64,000 nucleotides of DNA from Billgrantia lactosivorans (GTDB lineage: Bacteria; Pseudomonadota; Gammaproteobacteria; Pseudomonadales; Halomonadaceae): positions 23,626 to 87,625 of the forward strand of contig NZ_QHGY01000012.1 in the NCBI RefSeq assembly GCF_003254665.1, read 5' to 3'. Shown here in pieces: positions 54,617-64,000 of the stretch (positions are counted from its first letter, which is position 1; every line of letters starts with the position of its first letter). Made by a program: the position numbers and the translations under genes. A model generated the notes under the pieces. The model ran no database searches. It was not told the DNA's origin and was given only the letters and a program-made list of their open reading frames with translations.

Positions 54617-55576
54617 ATGAAGACAGTCGTACTCGTATCCGCCGTGGCATTGGCCGCCGGTGCCAACCTCGCCCAGGCGGCCTATCAGCTGAACCTCTCC
54701 TCGGCGCTCAGCGCCCAGGACCCCATCGTCCAGGCCATGGAGGAGGCCAGCCAGACGATCGCGGAGCGCTCCGATGGCGAGCTCACCGTGCAGGTCTTCC
54801 CCAACAGCCAGCTGGGCTCCGACGAGGACGTGGTCGAGCAGATCCGTAGCGGGGCCAACATCGCCATCCTGATCGATGCCGGGCGCCTCTCCGAGTATCA
54901 GGAGGAGCTGGGCATCCTCAGCGCACCCTACTTGGTGGAATCCCACGAGGACTACGAGCGCATCACCTCGTCCGAGCGCTACCAGGGGTGGGTCGAGAGC
55001 CTGGCCGAGAACAGCGGCCTGCGTCTGCTCAACTACAACTGGTTCCAGGGCTCGCGTCACATGCTGACCCAGGAGCCCGTGGAGACGCCGGAGGATCTCG
55101 ACGGCGTGCGCGTGCGTACCATCAATTCACCGGTGTGGGTCAAGACCATCGAGGCGATGGGGGCCACCCCTACGCCGTTGCCGTGGTCGGAGGTCTACTC
55201 GGCGCTGCAGCTCGGTTCGATCGATGGCGCCGAGGCGCAGCTCACCGCCGCCGAAGGCCAGAACCTGCACGAGGTCATCGACCATATCGCCCTGACCGGC
55301 CATATCCACCTGATGACCGGCATCGCCACGTCGGAGGAGTGGTATCAGTCGCTGCCGGAGGAGCTGCGAACGCTCCTCGACGAGGAGCTGCGCAGGGCCG
55401 GCGAGGAGGCCAGCCAGGCCACTGCCGACGCCCAGGAGGCCGTGCGCGAGAGGATGGAAGCGGAGGGGGTCACCTTCACCGAGGTGGACGTCGAGCTGTT
55501 CCGCGAACGCGTGGACGGCGTCTATGAGGAGCTCGGTTACGACCGCTTTCGCGATGAGCTGACCGCCGGCGAGTGA
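54617..55576 (+). CDS. TRAP substrate-binding protein, DctP family, probable hexuronate receptor
   Basis: 319-residue periplasmic receptor. A signal peptide of about 21 residues ends in AQA. The family core is LTVQVFPNSQLGSDEDVVEQIRSGANIAI at about 55-83 and DLDGVRVRTINSPVW near 162-176, with the conserved carboxylate-binding arginine, then ATPTPLPWSEVYSALQLGSIDGAE. GGAGG lies before the ATG. Placed with uxaC, manD and uxuB it most likely binds galacturonate or glucuronate. Confidence 0.92.
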   Translation: MKTVVLVSAVALAAGANLAQAAYQLNLSSALSAQDPIVQAMEEASQTIAERSDGELTVQVFPNSQLGSDEDVVEQIRSGANIAILIDAGRLSEYQEELGILSAPYLVESHEDYERITSSERYQGWVESLAENSGLRLLNYNWFQGSRHMLTQEPVETPEDLDGVRVRTINSPVWVKTIEAMGATPTPLPWSEVYSALQLGSIDGAEAQLTAAEGQNLHEVIDHIALTGHIHLMTGIATSEEWYQSLPEELRTLLDEELRRAGEEASQATADAQEAVRERMEAEGVTFTEVDVELFRERVDGVYEELGYDRFRDELTAGE

Positions 55577-55674
55577 TGCCCGCCGCCCTTGCCGCCTCGG
55601 CGGCAGGGGCCATGTCGGCTCGCGGGATCTCCCTGGAACCGGCCGGAGGCACTCCGGCTTCGAGGACTCGCTCT

Positions 55675-56166
55675 ATGTGGCACTGGTACGACCGGCTCGA
55701 GGCGTGGCTCGCCGTTGGCCTGCTCGGAGGCACTTCCCTGACCCTGCTGGCCAGCTCGACGGCGCGTGCCGTCGGCCAGCCCTTCGCCGGCGGCGCCGAG
55801 CTGGCCCAGCTGCTGTTCATCTGGACCGCGGTGCTGGGCGCCGACATCACCCTGCGCCACGGCGGGCAGGTGCGCATCGATGCCCTGACGGTGCGACTGC
55901 CGCAGGCGCTGCAGCGCCTGCTCGCCGCCCTGTGCCTGATGCTGATGCTGGGATTCCTGGCCCTGCTCGTGTGGCATGGCTTCCCCCTGGCCCTCTCCAA
56001 CTGGCAGCGCCCGCTGGGCGTGGCCGGGCTGAGCTACGGCTACATCACGCTGGCGCTGCCGGTGGGAGCCATGCTGATGATCGTCTCGCTCCTGCGGCGC
56101 ATCGTGGCGCGGGGCATCGTGATGAGCCTGGCCCCGGACGACGACCGCGTGGAGGGCACGCCATGA
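55675..56166 (+). CDS. TRAP small permease, DctQ family
   Basis: 163-residue four-helix protein (spans about 10-30, 45-62, 85-105 and 125-145). The family segment is GAELAQLLFIWTAVLGADITLRHGGQVRIDAL. I prefer the ATG at 55675 (MWHWYDRLEAW), typical of DctQ. A start at 55576 would overlap the receptor stop codon (TGATG) and add 33 non-typical residues, but cannot be ruled out. It ends overlapping the DctM ATG by four bases. Confidence 0.88.
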   Translation: MWHWYDRLEAWLAVGLLGGTSLTLLASSTARAVGQPFAGGAELAQLLFIWTAVLGADITLRHGGQVRIDALTVRLPQALQRLLAALCLMLMLGFLALLVWHGFPLALSNWQRPLGVAGLSYGYITLALPVGAMLMIVSLLRRIVARGIVMSLAPDDDRVEGTP

Positions 56167-57452
56167 CGGCCGCGCTCCTCCTGGGCCTGGGCCTGGCGCT
56201 GATGGCCATCGGCATGCCCGTGGCCTTCGCCATCGGCATCGCCGGCTTCACCTACTTCTTTCTCCCCGAGACCTTTTTGCCCATCAACATCGGGCCGCAG
56301 CGCATCGTCTCCGCGACCCAGTCGTTCCCGCTGCTGGCGGTGCCGCTGTTCATCTTCATCGGCCACCTGATGAACGCCAGCGGCATCACCCCGCGCCTGA
56401 TCCGGCTCTCCACGCTGCTGGCCGGCTGGATGAGCGGCGGACTGGCCCAGGCCAGCATCGTGCTCAGCACGCTGATGGGAGGGGTCTCGGGCTCGGCAGT
56501 GGCCGATGCCGCCATGCAGTCGCGGGTGCTGGGGCAGGGCATGGTCAAGGAGGGTTACAGCCCCGGCTTCACCGGGGCGGTGCTCTCCATCGGCGGGCTC
56601 GTCACCGCCACCATTCCACCGAGCATCGGCCTGATCCTCTACGGCTACCTGGGCGAGGTGTCCATCGGGCGGCTGTTCATCGCCGGCGTGGTGCCCGGCT
56701 TCCTGCTGATGGTGGCGCTGATGGTGACGACCTTCTTCGTCGCCCGGCGGCGTGGCTACACGCCGGTCCGCGAGGGGCTGCCTGCCGGCCGCGAGGTACT
56801 CAAGGCCGCACGCAGCAGCCTCTGGGCGCTGCTGTTCCCGGTGTGGCTGCTGGTCGGTATCCGCTACGGCCTGTTCACGCCCACCGAGGCGGGGGCGTTC
56901 GCCGTGGCCTTTGCCTTGCTGGTGGGCTGCGTGATCCATCGCGAGATGGGGCTGCGCGAGATCCTGGCGGCGATGCACGCCAGCGTGCGCGACATCGGCA
57001 TGATCATGCTGATCATCATGTTCGCGGGGATCATCGGCTACGTGGTCTCCTTCGAGCGGGTGCCGCAGACCATCGCCGAGCTGACGCTGGGCGTGTTCTC
57101 CAGCCACGCCACGCTGCTGCTGACCCTGGCCGTGCTGCTGGTGCTGCTCGGCATGCTGCTCGAGGCCACCGTGGTGGTGATGCTGCTGACGCCGATCCTG
57201 GTGCCGGTGGTCAAGGCGGCAGGCATCGATCCGGTGCATTTCGGCCTGCTGATGATGACCCTGGTGACCTTCGGCGGCATGACCCCGCCGGTGGGTATCT
57301 CGATGTACACCGTGTGCGGCATCCTGCGCTGTTCCTTCTTCGACTACAGCCGCGAGCTGGTGCCCTTCGCCCTGGCGGTATTCGTGGTGGTGCTGGGCAT
57401 CATCTTCTTCCCCGACCTCGTGCTGTTCCTGCCCAACCTGCTGATGGACTGA
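56163..57452 (+). CDS. TRAP large permease, DctM family
   Basis: 429-residue polytopic permease forming the transport channel with the DctQ-like subunit. The N-terminus is MTAALLLGLGLALMAIGMPVAFAIGI. Signature regions are MGGVSGSAVADAAMQSRVLG at about 106-125, TATIPPSIGLILYGYLGEVSIG near 144-165, GMLLEATVVVMLLTPILVPV near 330-349 and TFGGMTPPVGISMYTVCGIL near 363-382. Sodium-driven uptake is the family norm. The start overlaps the DctQ stop (ATGA). Confidence 0.93.
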   Translation: MTAALLLGLGLALMAIGMPVAFAIGIAGFTYFFLPETFLPINIGPQRIVSATQSFPLLAVPLFIFIGHLMNASGITPRLIRLSTLLAGWMSGGLAQASIVLSTLMGGVSGSAVADAAMQSRVLGQGMVKEGYSPGFTGAVLSIGGLVTATIPPSIGLILYGYLGEVSIGRLFIAGVVPGFLLMVALMVTTFFVARRRGYTPVREGLPAGREVLKAARSSLWALLFPVWLLVGIRYGLFTPTEAGAFAVAFALLVGCVIHREMGLREILAAMHASVRDIGMIMLIIMFAGIIGYVVSFERVPQTIAELTLGVFSSHATLLLTLAVLLVLLGMLLEATVVVMLLTPILVPVVKAAGIDPVHFGLLMMTLVTFGGMTPPVGISMYTVCGILRCSFFDYSRELVPFALAVFVVVLGIIFFPDLVLFLPNLLMD

Positions 57453-57485
57453 GCATGGAGCCAGCCGACAACGACGGAGCGCGTC

Positions 57486-58907
57486 ATGACCTTCAATGAT
57501 CGCATCGATTACATGGGGCCGGATTTCCTGCTCGAAAGCGAGCCGGCGCGGCGGCTCTACCACGAACATGCCGCGGCCATGCCGATCTGCGACTACCACT
57601 CGCACCTGAGCGCCGAGGAAATCGCCGGCAACGTGCGCTTCGACAACCTCACCCAGCTGTGGCTCAAGGGCGATCACTACAAGTGGCGGGCGATGCGCAT
57701 CGCCGGCATCGACGAGCGGCGCATCACCGGCGAAGCGAGCGACCGCGAGCGCTTTCAGGCCTGGGCCGAGACGGTGCCGGCCTGTCTCGGCAACCCGCTC
57801 TACCACTGGACCCACCTGGAGCTGCGTCATCCGCTGGGCATCGAGAACACGCTGCTCTCGCCGGCCACCGCCGAGGAGGTCTGGTCCACTGCACGCGAGC
57901 GCCTGGCAACGCCGCCGCTGAGCGCCCAGGGCATCCTCGAGCGCTTCCAGGTGCGCACCGTCTGCACCACCGACGACCCGGTGGACACTCTCGGCCTGCA
58001 CCGGCGGCATGCCGAGAGCGGGGCGATGCCCGCCATGCTGCCGACCTTCCGCGCCGACGCCGTGCTCAAGATCGAAGCCCCCGGCTTCGCCGACTACCTG
58101 GGCGAACTGGAGCGTGCCAGCGGGGTGGCGATCCGCGGCTACGACGATCTGCTCGCGGCGCTGTACCAGCGCCTCGAGCACTTCGCCGCCCACGGCTGCT
58201 GCCTCTCCGACCACAGCCTGGAGAAGCCGGTGTTCGTCGCGCCGCCGAGCACGGCCGAACTCGACCGGCTGATCGAGCGCCGCCGCCAGGGTAGGATCCT
58301 CAGCGGCGACGAGAACGCCGCCTTCACCACCTCGCTGCTGCTGTGGCTGGGACGCGAGTACGCCCGCCGCGGCTGGGTGATGCAGCTCCACCTGGGTGCG
58401 CTGCGCAGCCTGAGCCAGCGCGGCCTGGCCGAGATCGGCGCCAACAGCGGCTTCGACGCCATCGGCGACGTGACCTATGCCGAGCCGCTGGCGGCGATTC
58501 TCGATGCGCTGGACCGCGAGCGGGCGTTGCCGCGCACCGTGGTCTACAACCTCAACCCGCGCGACAACGAGATGCTGGCGAGTCTGGTCGGCTCGTTCGC
58601 CAGCGACGGTATCCCCGGCAAGCTGCAGTTCGGTGCCGCCTGGTGGTTCAACGACCAGCGTGACGGCATCGAGCGCCAGCTCGTCACCCAGATGAACTTC
58701 GGCCTGCTGCGTCACTTCATCGGCATGCTCACCGACTCGCGCAGCCTGCTGTCCTTCTCCCGCCACGACTACTTCCGCCGCATCTTCTGCCAGATGCTCG
58801 GTGCGCAGATCCGGCGCGGCGAGCTGCCCAACGACCTCGATCGCATCGGCGAGCTGGTGCGGGCGGTGTGCTACGACAACGTGCAGGGCTATCTCTTCGA
58901 ACGATGA
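57486..58907 (+). CDS. uxaC: Uronate (glucuronate/galacturonate) isomerase UxaC
   Basis: 473-residue amidohydrolase-superfamily isomerase converting D-glucuronate to D-fructuronate and D-galacturonate to D-tagaturonate. The metal-binding [13 protein letters not shown] is at about 31-43. Other family landmarks are [18 protein letters not shown] near 58-75, [11 protein letters not shown] near 160-170, MQLHLGALR near 299-307 and [11 protein letters not shown] near 354-364. Length and motifs match UxaC. GGAG precedes the ATG. It follows the TRAP permease by 33 bases in one operon. Confidence 0.95.
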   Translation: MTFNDRIDYMGPDFLLESEPARRLYHEHAAAMPICDYHSHLSAEEIAGNVRFDNLTQLWLKGDHYKWRAMRIAGIDERRITGEASDRERFQAWAETVPACLGNPLYHWTHLELRHPLGIENTLLSPATAEEVWSTARERLATPPLSAQGILERFQVRTVCTTDDPVDTLGLHRRHAESGAMPAMLPTFRADAVLKIEAPGFADYLGELERASGVAIRGYDDLLAALYQRLEHFAAHGCCLSDHSLEKPVFVAPPSTAELDRLIERRRQGRILSGDENAAFTTSLLLWLGREYARRGWVMQLHLGALRSLSQRGLAEIGANSGFDAIGDVTYAEPLAAILDALDRERALPRTVVYNLNPRDNEMLASLVGSFASDGIPGKLQFGAAWWFNDQRDGIERQLVTQMNFGLLRHFIGMLTDSRSLLSFSRHDYFRRIFCQMLGAQIRRGELPNDLDRIGELVRAVCYDNVQGYLFER

Positions 58908-58957
58908 ATCGAGCCCCTGATGCCAAGCCCTTATCCCATGACTGCGACGGAACACGC

Positions 58958-60169
58958 ATGAAAATCAGCGACGCCTATGTGATCGTCACCTCGCCGGGGC
59001 GCAACTTCGTCACCCTCAAGATCGTTACCGAGTCGGGTACCTACGGCATCGGCGATGCCACCCTCAACGGCAGGGAAATGGCCGTGGTGGCCTACCTCGA
59101 GGAGCACGTGCTGCCCGCCCTGATCGGGCGCGACGCCAGCCGCATCGAGGACATCTGGCACTACCTCTACCGCGGTGCCTACTGGCGCCGGGGGCCGGTG
59201 ACCATGGCGGCGGTCTCGGCGGTGGACCTGGCGCTGTGGGACATCAAGGCCAAGGCGGCGGGCATGCCGCTGTACCAGTTGCTCGGCGGCAGGAGCCGCG
59301 AGCGCGTGATGACCTACGCCCACTGCACGGGGCGCGACATCGAGGGTTGCCTCGCCGAGGTCGAGAAACACGTCAAGCTCGGCTACCGGGCGGTGCGGGT
59401 GCAGGCCGGCGTGCCCGGCATCCCGACGATCTACGGCGTGGCCAAGCGCGAGGGCGAGCGCTACGAGCCGGCGGACGCCGACTTGCCTGCCGAGCACGTG
59501 TGGAGCACCGAGAAGTACCTCAACCACGTGCCCAAGCTGTTCGCCGCGGTACGCGAGCACTTCGGTGACGAGTTGCACGTGCTGCACGACGTGCACCACC
59601 GCCTCACGCCCATCGAGGCGGCGCGCCTGGGCAAGGCGGTGGAGCCCTACCACCTGTTCTGGCTCGAGGACTGTGTGCCGGCCGAGAACCAGGAGAGCTT
59701 TCGCCTGATTCGCCAGCACACCACCACGCCGCTGGCGGTGGGGGAGGTATTCAACTCGATCCACGACTACCGTGAACTGATCGAGAACCAGTGGATCGAC
59801 TATATCCGTACGCCGCTCTCCCACGGCGGCGGCATCACCCATATGCGGCGGATTGCCGACCTGGCCGGGCTCTACCACGTGCGCACCGGCTTTCATGGGC
59901 CGACGGACCTGTCGCCGGTGTGCCTGGGAGCCGCGATCCATTTCGATACCTGGGTACCCAACTTCGGCATCCAGGAGCACATGCCCCACACGCCGGAGAC
60001 CGACGCCGTCTTCCCCCACGACTACCGTTTCGAGGATGGCCACTTCCTGGTCGGCGAAGCGCCGGGGCACGGCGTCGACATCGACGAAGCCCTGGCCAAG
60101 CGGTACCCCTACAAGCGTGCCAGCCTGCCGGTCAACCGGCTGGAAGACGGCACGCTGTGGCACTGGTGA
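58958..60169 (+). CDS. manD: D-mannonate dehydratase, enolase superfamily (ManD/RspA type)
   Basis: 403-residue enolase-superfamily enzyme dehydrating D-mannonate to 2-keto-3-deoxy-D-gluconate. Conserved features are [14 protein letters not shown] at about 122-135, [12 protein letters not shown] near 148-159, [17 protein letters not shown] near 206-222 (metal ligand), [12 protein letters not shown] near 235-246, AVGEVFNS near 263-270 and [15 protein letters not shown] near 311-325. The start at 58958 ([16 protein letters not shown]) is the family N-terminus. It replaces the unrelated UxuA used by E. coli. Confidence 0.93.
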   Translation: MKISDAYVIVTSPGRNFVTLKIVTESGTYGIGDATLNGREMAVVAYLEEHVLPALIGRDASRIEDIWHYLYRGAYWRRGPVTMAAVSAVDLALWDIKAKAAGMPLYQLLGGRSRERVMTYAHCTGRDIEGCLAEVEKHVKLGYRAVRVQAGVPGIPTIYGVAKREGERYEPADADLPAEHVWSTEKYLNHVPKLFAAVREHFGDELHVLHDVHHRLTPIEAARLGKAVEPYHLFWLEDCVPAENQESFRLIRQHTTTPLAVGEVFNSIHDYRELIENQWIDYIRTPLSHGGGITHMRRIADLAGLYHVRTGFHGPTDLSPVCLGAAIHFDTWVPNFGIQEHMPHTPETDAVFPHDYRFEDGHFLVGEAPGHGVDIDEALAKRYPYKRASLPVNRLEDGTLWHW

Positions 60170-60180
60170 GGAGTCCACTC

Positions 60181-61665
60181 ATGCCAGACGTGACCCGCCT
60201 ACCCGCCGCCGAGCCGACCGGCCGCCTCGGCATCGTCCACCTGGGACTGGGCGCTTTCCATCGCGCCCACCAGGCCGTCTACCTGGAGCGCTATCGGCAG
60301 CGCAGCGGCGACGGCGCCTGGGGTGCATGCAGCGCCAACCTGCGCGGCGGGGTGGCGCTGGTCGATGCCCTGCGCGACGCCGGCTACCGCTTCCATGTCG
60401 CCGAGTACACCGACCGTGATCACGTCACGCTGCGCGAGATCGGCGTGATCGAGGAGGCCCTGTTTACTGGCCGGGACCCCGCGCATCGATGGGGGCGGGA
60501 TCTCGAGGCGCTGCTCAGGCGCATGACCTCGTCCGACACGCGGCTCGTCACCCTGACGGTGACCGAGAAAGGCTATTTTCTGAGCCCCGCCGAGGGCGCC
60601 TTGCTGCGCGACGACCCGCTGATCGCTCATGACATCGCCCAGCCGCAGACGCCGCGCACGGCGCCGGGCATCCTGGTCGAGGCCCTGGCGCGCCGCCGTG
60701 AGGCGGGCCTGCCGCCGTTCACCGTGCTCTCCTGCGACAACATGCCGAACAACGGCCAGCGCACACGGGCGGCGGTGGTGCAGCTCGCCGCCTGTCGTGA
60801 TGCCGAGTTCTCCGCCTGGATCGAGCGCGAGGTAGCATTTCCCTGCAGCATGGTCGATCGCATCGTGCCGGCCATGACTCAGGGCGATTTTGCCCGCCTG
60901 GCCGAGCTGGGAATCGACGACCCCAACGCCGTGGTGGGCGAGGCCTTCTCGCAATGGGTGGTGGAAGACCACTTTCCCCTCGGCCGGCCGGCCTGGGAGG
61001 TCGACGGGGTGGAAATGGTCGCCGACGTGGCGCCGTTCGAGACCATGAAGCTGCGCATGCTCAACGGCAGCCATTCGCTACTGGCTTACCTGGGCGCGCT
61101 GGACGATATCGAGACCGTCTTCGATGCGGTGAGCCGCGACGATCTGAGCGCCCTGTTGCGGCGCTACATGCTGCGTGAGGCGGCGCCGACTCTGGCGATG
61201 CCTGCGGGAACCGACCTGGAGCGCTATGCCGAGCAACTCCTTTACCGCTTCGCCAACGACAGCCTGCGCCATCGCCTGCAGCAGATCGCCATGGACGGGT
61301 CCCAGAAGCTGCCCCAGCGCTGGCTGCAGGGTGCCCTGGCGCGGCTCGAGGCGGGGGCCGAAGTGCCCTGCACGACACTCGGCGTAGCGGCCTGGATCCG
61401 CTACACCTTGGGGGTCGACCTGCACGGCAACGCCTATCCCGTCGACGATCCCATGGCGACGACCTTCAAGCTTCTGCATGAGGCCCATGGTGAGGATATC
61501 GAGGCCCTGGTGGAGGCTTTTTTCGAGATCGATGCCATTTTCCCGCCGGCATTGGCCGGGCACGCCGGCTTCGTGGCGGCGGTGGTGTCGGCCTACCGCT
61601 GCCTGACCGCTCATGGCCTCGCGGATACGCTTGCCTGGGGTGGCGTTCTGGCCAGGGGGCAATAG
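60181..61665 (+). CDS. uxuB: Mannitol dehydrogenase family, D-fructuronate reductase
   Basis: 494-residue polyol dehydrogenase of the long-chain mannitol dehydrogenase family, reducing D-fructuronate to D-mannonate with NADH. The nucleotide-binding GIVHLGLGAFHRAHQAVY is at about 17-34. Other segments are LVTLTVTEKGYFL, VLSCDNMPNNG and the catalytic KLRMLNGSHSLLAYLG near 290-305 (Lys, Asn, His). It starts 11 bases after manD with GGAG upstream. With UxaC and ManD it completes glucuronate to keto-deoxygluconate; tagaturonate reduction (UxaB) could also be served by this family. Confidence 0.92.
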   Translation: MPDVTRLPAAEPTGRLGIVHLGLGAFHRAHQAVYLERYRQRSGDGAWGACSANLRGGVALVDALRDAGYRFHVAEYTDRDHVTLREIGVIEEALFTGRDPAHRWGRDLEALLRRMTSSDTRLVTLTVTEKGYFLSPAEGALLRDDPLIAHDIAQPQTPRTAPGILVEALARRREAGLPPFTVLSCDNMPNNGQRTRAAVVQLAACRDAEFSAWIEREVAFPCSMVDRIVPAMTQGDFARLAELGIDDPNAVVGEAFSQWVVEDHFPLGRPAWEVDGVEMVADVAPFETMKLRMLNGSHSLLAYLGALDDIETVFDAVSRDDLSALLRRYMLREAAPTLAMPAGTDLERYAEQLLYRFANDSLRHRLQQIAMDGSQKLPQRWLQGALARLEAGAEVPCTTLGVAAWIRYTLGVDLHGNAYPVDDPMATTFKLLHEAHGEDIEALVEAFFEIDAIFPPALAGHAGFVAAVVSAYRCLTAHGLADTLAWGGVLARGQ

Positions 61666-61754
61666 CCGGGTCCGTGCCCTGGCAGACTTGAAGGCCCGGT
61701 GCCAAGACGGCATGGTGGCTCATTCCACCACCGGACGCGAAAAAAGGACGTGCC

Positions 61755-62681
61755 ATGTCCGTCATCAACCTGGGGCTCGTGGGCGTCGGCAAGATCGCCC
61801 GCGACCAGCATCTTCCGGCCCTGACCGAGAGCGGAGATTTCCATCTGGTAGCGAGCGCGGACCCCCACGCCCGTCACCCATTGATCCCCGGCCATGCCGC
61901 CTTGGACGAGATGCTCACGGCGCATCCCGAACTCGAGGCGGTGGCTGTCTGTACTCCCACCAGCCTGCGCTACACGCAGGCTCGCCTGGCCCTCGAGAAG
62001 GGCAAGCACGTGCTGCTGGAGAAACCGCCAGGGGCGACGCTGAGCGAGGTCGAGGACCTGATGGCCCTGGCCGAGCGCCAGGGTCGCTCCCTGTTTGCCG
62101 CCTGGCATTCGCGCTTCGCCCCGGGCGTGGCGGATGCCCGCGAGTGGCTGCGGGAGCGTCGGGTTGAGCGAGTCGAGATCGACTGGAAGGAGGACGTGAG
62201 GGTATGGCATCCCGGCCAGGCTTGGATCTGGGAGCCGGCGGGCATGGGCGTGTTCGACCCGGGCATCAACGCGTTGTCGATCGTCACCGAGATACTGCCG
62301 CAGGCCTTCTTCCTGCGCGATGCGCGGCTATGGGTGCCGAGCAACTGCCAGGCGCCGATTGCGGCCCGGCTGGACTTCAGCGACGCCTTGGCGACACCGA
62401 TCGTGGCTGACTTCGATTTCCGTCAACCCGGCCCGCCGACCTGGAGCATCCACGTCGAGACGGATCGCGGTCGCCTGAGCCTGGCCCAGGGCGGGCGTCG
62501 GCTGGAGATCGCCGGGCAGTGCGTTCTCGACGACGAGGAGCGTGAATATCCCGGGCTCTATGCACGCTTTGCCCAACTGATACGCAGCGGGAGTTCGGAC
62601 GTCGATCTGGCGCCATTGCGCCACGTGGCGGATGCCTGTCTCGCGGGATGGCGCGAGACCACCGACGCCTTTCACGAGTGA
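61755..62681 (+). CDS. Gfo/Idh/MocA dehydrogenase, L-arabinose/D-galactose 1-dehydrogenase type
   Basis: 308-residue NAD(P)-dependent aldose 1-dehydrogenase. The N-terminus LGLVGVGKIARDQHLPAL is the Rossmann motif. EKPPGATLSEVEDL is at about 94-107, and AAWHSRFAPGV, EIDWKEDVRVWHPGQAWIWEP and GVFDPGINALSIVTEILP are strongly like the Azospirillum L-arabinose 1-dehydrogenase and pseudomonad galactose dehydrogenase. It oxidises the sugar to the 1,4-lactone. It follows uxuB by 89 bases and is convergent with a XylX-like gene, with which it fits a non-phosphorylative pentose pathway. Confidence 0.88.
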   Translation: MSVINLGLVGVGKIARDQHLPALTESGDFHLVASADPHARHPLIPGHAALDEMLTAHPELEAVAVCTPTSLRYTQARLALEKGKHVLLEKPPGATLSEVEDLMALAERQGRSLFAAWHSRFAPGVADAREWLRERRVERVEIDWKEDVRVWHPGQAWIWEPAGMGVFDPGINALSIVTEILPQAFFLRDARLWVPSNCQAPIAARLDFSDALATPIVADFDFRQPGPPTWSIHVETDRGRLSLAQGGRRLEIAGQCVLDDEEREYPGLYARFAQLIRSGSSDVDLAPLRHVADACLAGWRETTDAFHE

Positions 62682-62688
62682 GTCGCGG

Positions 62689-62727
62689 GGCAGTGCCGCC
62701 TCGGGGGATCCCCGATGCGGTACTGCC
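62689..62727. terminator. Bidirectional hairpin between convergent sugar genes
   Basis: GGCAGT, CCGC and TCGGGG pair in order with CCCCGA, GCGG and ACTGCC to form a long imperfect stem with a GAT loop between the sugar dehydrogenase and the convergent FAH-family gene. It can serve both strands. No T run is present. Confidence 0.55.
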
Positions 62728-62737
62728 GTGAGGCATC

Positions 62738-63886
62738 CTAGCGCCGATGGGCCCGCCACTGGCGTATACCGAAGGTCCAGGGCGGCAGCCTGTCGGAGCG
62801 GTCGACGCGGTTGACCAGCGCACCCAGTGCCGGCGTGGCGATGGTGACGCTGTCGCCGATGTGATGGGTGAAGCCCTGACCCTCGCCGTCGCGGTCCTGG
62901 ATCGGCGAGAACATGGTGCCGAGAAACAGCATGAAGCCGTCCGGGTACTGGTGGTGGGCGCCGACGGTCTGGCGCACCAGGTCGAGCGGGTCGCGGCTGA
63001 TCTCGCGCATGTCGCTCTCGCCTTCAAGCAGGAAGCCGTCGTCCTCGCCCTCGATGCGCAGCGTCACGTGGGCCTGGCGCACGCTGTCCAGCGTGAAGCG
63101 CTCGTCGAACAGGCGAATGAACGGACCGATGGCGCAGGAGGCGTTGTTGTCCTTGGCCTTGCCCAGCAGCAGGGCGCTGCGGCCCTCGATGTCGCGCAGG
63201 TTGACGTCGTTGCCCAGCGTGGCGCCCTTGGCTTCCCCCTTGGCGTCCACCGCCAGCACGATTTCCGGCTCGGGATTGTTCCACTCGGAGGCGGGGTGCA
63301 GGCCCACACGGGCACCGAAGCCCACCGACGAGAGCGGTTGCGCCTTGGTGAACACCTCGGCATCGGGGCCGAGGCCCACCTCCATGTACTGGGACCAGGC
63401 GCCGCGCGCCTGCAGCGCCGCCTTGAGTGCCATGGCCTCGTCGGAACCCGGTGCAATACGCGACAGGTCCTGGCCGATCAGCTCGTTGAGCTCGCTGCGC
63501 AACTGGCTGGCCTTGGCGGCGTCGCCGCCGGCCTGCTCCTCGATCACCCGTTCCAGCAGGCTCACGGCGAAGGTGACACCGCAGGCCTTGATCGCCTGCA
63601 CGTCGCAGGGGGCGAGCAGGTAGGGGACAACCTGCGGTTCGGCCAGCGAGTTCTGCAGCAGGGTCGTGGCGGAGCCCAGCGATTCGCCTTCGGCACGCCG
63701 CACGAACTCGGCGGCGTCCTTGCGGTCGAGCAGGTCGGCCATGCAGTCACACTGGGCGGAGATGTCGATCACCTCCCCCTGGCGCACTACCACCAGGGCC
63801 GGGCCGTCGTCACGCCATACGCGCCCCGCCAGCAGGGCCTGGTCCACGTCATGGGGAAGGTAAGCGGTCGTCTTGTCGTCGTTCAC
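62738..63886 (-). CDS. Fumarylacetoacetate hydrolase family protein, XylX-like 2-keto-3-deoxypentonate dehydratase
   Basis: 382-residue FAH-fold enzyme. Metal-binding and catalytic segments are ACGVTFAVSLLERV at about 111-124, WNNPEPEIVLAVDAKGEAKGATLGNDVNLRDIEGRS (acidic ligands, about 202-237) and LGKAKDNNASCAIGPF near 241-256. The length and DVNLRD segment fit the Caulobacter XylX type, which dehydrates 2-keto-3-deoxy-pentonates to ketoglutarate semialdehyde. The neighbours (sugar 1-dehydrogenase and semialdehyde dehydrogenase) support this. It starts with GTG, three bases after the upstream stop. Other FAH-fold activities remain possible. Confidence 0.75.
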   Translation of the reverse strand: MNDDKTTAYLPHDVDQALLAGRVWRDDGPALVVVRQGEVIDISAQCDCMADLLDRKDAAEFVRRAEGESLGSATTLLQNSLAEPQVVPYLLAPCDVQAIKACGVTFAVSLLERVIEEQAGGDAAKASQLRSELNELIGQDLSRIAPGSDEAMALKAALQARGAWSQYMEVGLGPDAEVFTKAQPLSSVGFGARVGLHPASEWNNPEPEIVLAVDAKGEAKGATLGNDVNLRDIEGRSALLLGKAKDNNASCAIGPFIRLFDERFTLDSVRQAHVTLRIEGEDDGFLLEGESDMREISRDPLDLVRQTVGAHHQYPDGFMLFLGTMFSPIQDRDGEGQGFTHHIGDSVTIATPALGALVNRVDRSDRLPPWTFGIRQWRAHRR

Positions 63887-63889
63887 GTC

Positions 63890-64000
<111 letters not shown>

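Noticed and set aside
56040..58955. A 971-codon open frame on the minus strand opposite dctM and uxaC
   Set aside because: It is the antisense of genes with clear family motifs. Its protein is histidine/glutamine-rich, the typical product of reverse translation in high-GC DNA.

Overview
The window looks like the chromosome of a halophilic gammaproteobacterium of the Halomonadaceae (Halomonas type). The basis is its high GC content, the assimilatory nitrate cluster nasT-nasS / nasA-cobA, several TRAP transporters, and overall resemblance of the proteins to that group. This assignment comes from family recognition, not from a database search.

Layout. (1) 1-5.6 kb: accessory catabolic operon on the minus strand (2-hydroxyacid dehydrogenase, RraA-like aldolase, MFS exporter, then a TRAP binding protein), divergent from a LysR regulator. 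(2) 5.7-17.1 kb: a patchwork with visibly lower GC than the rest. It holds a decayed nirD copy, an unassigned membrane protein, a REP/MITE-like element, a clpK-type unfoldase gene broken by an in-frame amber codon, psiE, a luciferase-like oxidoreductase, a CmcJ-type oxidoreductase, a DUF3422 protein, an autotransporter beta-barrel remnant and a KefB-type antiporter. ClpK, PsiE and KefB together recall the transmissible locus of stress tolerance. Intact nirD lies just beyond its right edge, so two nirD-like sequences in the same orientation bracket the insert. (3) 17.2-30.5 kb: nitrate assimilation. nasT-nasS, nasB-like reductase, nirB and nirD run leftward; nasA, cobA, a FocA/NirC transporter and a PP2C-kinase fusion run rightward. 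Three leaders in this block carry long inverted repeats, as expected for antitermination by the ANTAR protein NasT. (4) 30.6-41.4 kb: AI-2E family protein, peroxiredoxin, GFA protein, a LysR/TAXI-TRAP/AtuA operon, a histone-deacetylase-like amidohydrolase and a NarK-type nitrate transporter. (5) 41.5-53.7 kb: envelope and housekeeping genes: two divergent L,D-transpeptidases, an ABC exporter, an M23 endopeptidase, pirin, LysR, glutathionyl-hydroquinone reductase, YaiI and a DEAD-box helicase with a long structured leader. (6) 53.8-64 kb: hexuronate catabolism (GntR, DctPQM TRAP, uxaC, manD, uxuB), followed by an aldose 1-dehydrogenase and, convergent to it, a XylX-like dehydratase and the end of a ketoglutarate-semialdehyde dehydrogenase. 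The last three fit a non-phosphorylative pentose route.

How they work together. NarK and NirC bring in nitrate or nitrite. NasA, with its own C-terminal [2Fe-2S] domain and the FAD reductase, reduces nitrate to nitrite. NirBD reduces nitrite to ammonium, and CobA supplies the siroheme precursor. NasS senses nitrate and releases NasT to read through the leaders. In the sugar block, hexuronates are imported, isomerised by UxaC, reduced by UxuB and dehydrated by ManD to 2-keto-3-deoxygluconate.

The most unusual points are the nirD remnant bracketing the stress island, the amber codon in clpK, the trio of nitrate leaders, and the kinase/phosphatase placed directly behind the nitrite transporter. 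I saw no rRNA, tRNA, CRISPR array or complete insertion sequence.
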